DNA from: Calliphora vicina
Taxonomy: Eukaryota > Arthropoda > Insecta > Diptera > Calliphoridae
Reading direction: 5' to 3'
Length of the DNA: 64,000 bases
Assembly (NCBI RefSeq): GCF_958450345.1
Contig: NC_088780.1
Coordinates: forward strand, 125,378,226-125,442,225
The translations under genes were made by a program, and so were the position numbers. Under the pieces are notes generated by a model. That model was not told where the DNA came from, did no database searches, and saw only the letters and a list, made by a program, of their open reading frames with translations. Positions within the stretch are counted from its first letter, which is position 1; every line of letters starts with the position of its first letter. Of the stretch, positions 58,922 through 64,000 are shown piece by piece.

Positions 58922-60144
58922 TTGTATAATCGTAATGTGTTGACCAAAAAACTTTTTTTATTTAGTATTTACATAATTTTTGCAATCGTTTTAAAATATT
59001 TGTTTACAAAAATTTTTATCTTATGTATACTTCCTAGAGTATGTATCTCAATATGTTGATTTATTTACTTATTTTATTAAATAAACACCCACATTTATTT
59101 AAAGATCAGAAATAAATTTTTGTAAATTAATATAAACTCTCAACACCCAGCAGCAAAACAGCACAGTGTCCACTTAACCTTCCCCTTCACTTTGGACAAC
59201 ACATCAACAACAGTCGAGTTCGTTAACCAAAATATACCACATAATATACTATTTGTGCACACAGTATTCGTTTATCATTTTATTCGGTTTTTTTATGTTA
59301 ATGAATGTAAAATGCCAACATGAGTGAAGTTGATATGCTAATGGCGCCGCTTTTAAACATGCAATTGTATAAAATTTGAGTAAGTTACAAAAGAAACCAA
59401 TTTTATTTTTCATTCATTCATTAATTTACATGCTGGCCCCAAAACCAAACCAACAGACAAACAGGGAGATGAATGGACGTTAAGACCGACACGCGGTGGG
59501 ACACTAAGACCGCCAAAATGTTAAATATCTATGCAGTAATTGTACAAAGAATTAATTGCTAGAGACACTATTAAGATAAATACAGAGTTGTGATACTATT
59601 AATTCATTGGAATTTTAATGTATAAATGTGTCAATGATATTTAAATTATTTTTGATTTATCTTTAAACATTCCAATGATCGTGTGGAACCTTAAAAATGG
59701 TTGCGACTTCTCATAATTTATTCTATTGCGTTTCCGCTTTGAAACGATTTTAATATCTCTCTGTCAAAGAATGTCAACCAGTCACCCGAAAGTTTTTATT
59801 TTAAGAAACTCTTTTCGACAGCAGTGGAACTGTGTTAACAACCAAAACATCTATTTAAAAACCTGATTAACTTTTGAAAAAATAAATTGATAACAATATG
59901 CTACACCAAAAATATTCAAGGGTAGTGCAAATGTAGTGAAATATCGGTATATCTAATGTTAAAATTTCAAAAAATCATAAATTTCTTGTTTTAGAATTGA
60001 TTATAAAATTTATTTCTATTATTTAAAAGATATTTGAAAATCTGGGCTTTTTTTATTTCGAAATGTTAACATTGGACACATAAATTAGCTGAAAAAAATA
60101 TTTGTAATTGTGAATTTTTTTCAACAGAAATAAACCTATTATTG
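58922..60144. other. Intergenic DNA, nothing recognised
   Basis: AT-rich; no convincing ORF, terminal repeat or RNA gene. Confidence 0.45.
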
Positions 60145-60150
60145 CTATTG

Positions 60151-60640
60151 AGAGAGCTATATTCGGTTGTGCCGAATATTATATACCCTTCACCAAATTA
60201 TGTTTCAAAATAAAAATTTTAAATATTTTTAGGTAAACAAAATTGTTTTTTTAATTTTTTGGAAAAAAAATTTTCGAATTGTTTTTTTTTGGATTTTTTT
60301 TTTAAATTTAAATTTTTTTTTTGTTCTTTAAATTTTTTTTAATATTTAGTGAATAAAAAAATGTTGGTGAAAAAAATCGGTTTAAAACCAATTGTACTAT
60401 GGTCTTATATACGTCGTTGCAAAGGTCTTTGAAATATCTATCATTAGATATCCATATTAAACGCATGACTTAGTAATCCAGTAATGACTTAGTAATCCAG
60501 ATATAGGTCAAAAATCGAGGTTGTCCTGGGTTTTTCCTCATATCTACGAGCCGGAGGAATTCCGAAGATATTTATGTATGAATCGTGTATGTAAGTTATT
60601 TGGGAGCTTCGGAAAGTTGATTTCAACATACAGACTGTCA
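60151..60640 (-). mobile_element. Mini-me-like element, degenerate
   Basis: The 3' hairpin ATTCGGTTGTGCCGAAT and ATATACCCTTCACCAAATTA match the reverse complement of the mini-me 3' end; then A/T-rich tracts and the GTCTTATATACGTCGTTGCA segment shared with the copies at 48-50 kb. The 5' core is lost; a related core fragment lies at about 61170-61283. Confidence 0.72.
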
Positions 60641-61169
60641 ACAGGTATCTCTCAGCAAAATTTAAACGAGTTGCTTCATTTAGAACAAACGAGATATTGT
60701 GGAAGACATCGCTCAGTGAACACCTGGGTATGAGAATGTTTTCACGTTTGCTCACAATCGGGTGCACACATGTGAAGTTTCCATGGCAAAAATCCATGAA
60801 TTAGTCTACGAAATGCTCTCTATTATAAATTTCGCCTTGATAGATTCATGCGTTTAAATGTTATCGAGAACAAAATATGTATGGTGGTAAGTCCGAACAA
60901 ACTTATGCATATACATATTTTGATCCAAAGCTTTTTACCGGTTCAATATATTTTGTTCTTTGGACACATAAATTTGTTACAGATTTTTCTCCTCGTTTAG
61001 GCTCTAGAGTTATTCCGTTGGACAGATTTTGACCATTTTCAATACCATACATTTCCGACCAACAGAGAATATTTGGGGAAAATGTTATCGCCTTAGGTTT
61101 TTGTTTCTAGGCCCTATCGTACCTCCAACAGACAAACTGAATGCCGGACATAGCTGCATCCTCTTAGAA

Positions 61170-61283
61170 TTTTATAAGGAAACTGAATATATATATTTTT
61201 GTGTGGCTCTACGACCAATATTTTGATGTGTTTCAAACAGAATGACAAAATTTATATACCTCTTTTTTTGTGGTGGGTATAAA
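61170..61283 (-). mobile_element. Mini-me core fragment
   Basis: On the minus strand: TTTATACCCACCAC, then TATAAATTTTGTCATTCTGT, the degenerate mini-me core, then a tract resembling TATATATATTC. Confidence 0.55.
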
Positions 61284-61299
61284 CATTGAGCTGTCTTTC

Positions 61300-62410
61300 G
61301 ATGCAAGTATATTCCGATTGAAATTTCATGAAATCTTCATGGATTTTATGATTCATCAAAATGTAAAATTTTTGAAAAAAAAAATCAACTCTTTTCAGTT
61401 TCTGATTACATTAATCAAATGTTATTCATGTTTAAAATATACTACCTATTAGATAAAACTACAAACAAGTGTTAATGTTAATTTTATGTATATTTTGTTT
61501 GGGGTCCTAATGAAATCTGGTTTAAATTTTATTTTAATTTGTATCTTTAGGGTTTTAATTAACCGTCCTATATTTTAATTTAATGATGTTATAAATTTAT
61601 AACAGTGAAAGTTTGTCAACAATGAAATGAAATGCTGTTGTTTTCGTTTGGGGCAGTTAAAGGAATAAAATGTTTATGATTTATTTTATTAAGAGTAAGT
61701 AGTTATTATTTTATAACAACTGTATAGTTTCTTTTAAATTTATTTAATAATTAAATATGAGAAGTACGAATGTAATAAAATGGAAACTTGTTTGTCTGTT
61801 TCACCTTAAACAAATAAATATTAAAAAAAATAATAATAATTATTAGTAGTATTTCATTAAGTGAATGACTGACGACTGATCACAGATTGAATATTTGTTG
61901 TTTGTGAAATGTATAATTACATTTAATGTTTTCTATAAACAAAAAACTATCAATTAAATAATCTACTTTTCTATCTTTTCTATATGAATTGGTTAATAAA
62001 AAATTGGATAAATATTTATTTAATACGTACGAATATACACACTTTTAACAGACTGTGAAATGAGTATACAAATAATTTTTATTTACTTTTATTTTTTAAG
62101 TGTATATTTAATATACACTTATACGTTTAATATACATTTATTAGCAAAAAGAAGAGATCACATAAAATATCACATGATCGAATGGTTTGACAAAAATCAT
62201 CTTCACCTTAGTATTAAACCTCATTTATATACTATCTATGGCTAATGATTTTAACATTAAACAGATTAAAAAATAAATACATAATGTGTTTCCAGTATTT
62301 ATTTAAATAGTGCTTGGAACATTTTTTATAATTATTTATTACTTTCTCTCAGTAATAATTCAATTTTAATTAATTTAAAAAGTAGCAAACAATTTTCAAG
62401 ATGACAATTT
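61300..62410. other. Intergenic DNA, nothing recognised
   Basis: AT-rich; the short frames are low complexity. Confidence 0.45.
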
Positions 62411-62416
62411 TATTAT

Positions 62417-62896
62417 ATAACCATATACGGTCACCAGTACGTGATAAAAGACCAAAAAATTGCCCAAAGTATTGCACTTTTTTTTATGGGCCCCCAAAGA
62501 TGGGGCCTCGGTGTCATTTTCTCAGGCTCATATCTTGCAAACAGTTCGGTTTGATACCTATGGACCTGAACAGGGGGAAAAAGGTAAAAAAATCGATTTT
62601 TTTTTTAAGTTTTTTGCGATTTTGATCTTGAAGATGAATTTTTTTTTATTTTATATGTTCACATATATTTCTTGTTCTCTTTGACAAGGGCTACAACTTT
62701 GACTCAGAGAGTAAATCAAGATTCCGAACTGTTTGCAAGATATGAGCCTGAGAAAATGATATCTTTTTTGCAAAAATTACACCGGGGCTCCAAATCTTTG
62801 GGGCCCATAAAAAAAAGTGCATGACTTTTTTGCAAAACTAGGAGATACGGGTCTTTTTTTCCTTTTTATAACGTAGTGGTGTCCGTATATGGTTAT
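62417..62896. mobile_element. 480-bp long fold-back element
   Basis: ATAACCATATACGG at both ends in inverse, with arms paired over ~150 nt, including GCACTTTTTTTTATGGGCCC and TCTCAGGCTCATATCTTGCA followed by AACAGTTCGG. The centre is AT-rich. Overlapping 74-codon frames inside are by-products of the arms. No transposase. Confidence 0.82.
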
Positions 62897-63199
62897 TTTT
62901 TTCTTGTTGCACTGTGTAATGAACCAACATTTGAATGGAGTAAAATAATTGATTATTTAAAATTTTTTCCATTTATATTAAAATTTATTAGTTTTTTTGG
63001 GAATCCTGGATCCGCGCCTGAATTATATCAATAGTTTTTCATTTCAGGAGTAATATTTCTTTTACTATACAACATTCTTTAAGTATAGCTCATTTTTAAT
63101 ACATCCCTTTCAGAATATTATGAGCTAGATCACTAATTTGTCATAATTCGTCCTTTTACCACAGGATTTCATATAAAAAATAATAGTTTTTTTTGAACC

Positions 63200-63435
63200 C
63201 AATACCTGATTATCGTCGATTTTAATACGTTTTGATCTAGTTTTGATTTCAGATTTTTATACAGTTTCTAAGGTATTTAATTTCTGGTGGACTTAATTGG
63301 TTATTCTAGATTTTCATGCTTTTCGATCTAGTTTCGGAGATTTTTAATATTTTGTATTTAGATGGTGTTCAGATTTGAATACAGTTTTTGAGGTGTTTAA
63401 TAATTTGATGAATAGGGGGCGGATTTTCATGCATT
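63200..63435. repeat. Diverged ~127-bp tandem duplication
   Basis: The order GATCTAGTTT..., CAGATTT(T/G)(T/A)ATACAGTTT, (A/G)AGGT(A/G)TTTAAT appears twice in succession (63234-63280 and 63331-63402). Non-coding. Confidence 0.5.
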
Positions 63436-63642
63436 TATTATTGTAAAATATGCTTAAAAAAAATCAAAATATAACATAAAAATTTAAAAAATATGCACAA
63501 TACTTTTGTACAGAAACATAAAATAATTAATTATGAATCGCGCAATGTTAGCAACAGTTAGGACTCTTTAAATTAGACCAATAATTAAATAGCTAAAGTT
63601 TTGAAATTATAATTATTCTTCTAAGAAAACGATGGATATATT

Positions 63643-63752
63643 CAGCCCATTTATGAATAAAAAATTCCGCGGGAGTTTGTTCCTCGGGAGTTTTTTCCCA
63701 TTGAATTTGAATAGGAAAAATGAGAAAAGGGAAAAAACTCCCGCGGAATTTT
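63643..63752. mobile_element. Fold-back element, TTGAATTTGAATAGG core, copy 2
   Basis: TTATGAATAAAAAATTCCGC and GGGAGTTTTTTCCC pair with GGGAAAAAACTCCCGCGGAA around the core also found at 50409-50515. The pairing is better preserved here. Confidence 0.78.
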
Positions 63753-64000
63753 GTGTATGTTGAGTTAAAAAATCTTTCAATAACGAAATCTCTTATAAAT
63801 CGGAATTGCTATGAATATTATTAATGGTTTCGATACATTTAATGAATTTTTGATACTTTGAAAAAATCTAAATTTTTTTGAAGCTAAATGATTTGAAATG
63901 ATAATTGTCAATTGCTGATAGAGAAATGAAGAACTTAATGCCAGTTTCTAGATGTCGAAAGAAGTATGTATATAATATTTAATGTTATTTCTATAACAAA

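Noticed and set aside
62401..62684. Two overlapping 74-codon frames
   Set aside because: Both fall in one arm of the long fold-back element and show no protein-like pattern.

Overview
The window is nuclear DNA from a brachyceran fly, most likely a calyptrate (blow fly or house fly type). I infer this from four things: very AT-rich intergenic DNA, short introns of about 54-75 nt beside multi-kilobase introns loaded with transposons, fly orthologues of conserved genes, and many copies of a mini-me/DINE-1-like (Helitron-derived) dipteran repeat. There are no bacterial features, tRNAs, rRNAs or CRISPR arrays.

Layout. (1) 1-16.35 kb, minus strand: most of TAF1, the largest TFIID subunit, as eleven phase-consistent exons (209 nt at 16347 down to a 105-nt AT-hook exon at 351-455). 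The 3' end lies beyond base 1. A 9.7-kb intron between the last two exons holds a Helitron N-terminal fragment, a four-level transposon nest (4.03-6.29 kb), two MITEs and a LINE relic. (2) 17.3-18.06 kb, plus strand: a 209-aa coiled-coil protein, probably the kinetochore subunit Spc25 (mitch), divergent from TAF1. (3) 20.55-26.21 kb, minus strand: a complete 516-aa P450, probably Cyp304a1, in five exons; a 3.8-kb intron carries a Tc1-like transposon with long terminal repeats and a MITE. (4) 30.78-31.72 kb, minus strand: an intronless ZC4H2 orthologue. (5) 32.91-34.27 kb, plus strand: the base-excision-repair enzyme Nth1 (endonuclease III) in four exons. (6) 38.2-45.4 kb, minus strand: a seven-exon gene for a glutamine/asparagine/serine-rich coiled-coil protein that I could not name. 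(7) 45.5-64 kb: no convincing host gene; a repeat graveyard with a head-to-tail mini-me dimer carrying a ~486-bp GTCT microsatellite, a Helitron helicase relic, a mariner-type relic, a LINE relic and many fold-back elements.

The host genes do not form a pathway; transcription initiation, chromosome segregation, oxidation and DNA repair are simply neighbours. From memory, mitch and Cyp304a1 have consecutive CG numbers in Drosophila melanogaster, which supports a conserved local order. The most interesting material is the architecture of the repeats, where target-site duplications, nesting order and one in-window empty site let insertion history be read directly, plus the AT-hook exon of TAF1 stranded beyond a 9.7-kb intron. 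I found no convincing new multi-gene biological system. All gene models rest on reading splice sites, phase and protein similarity by eye.
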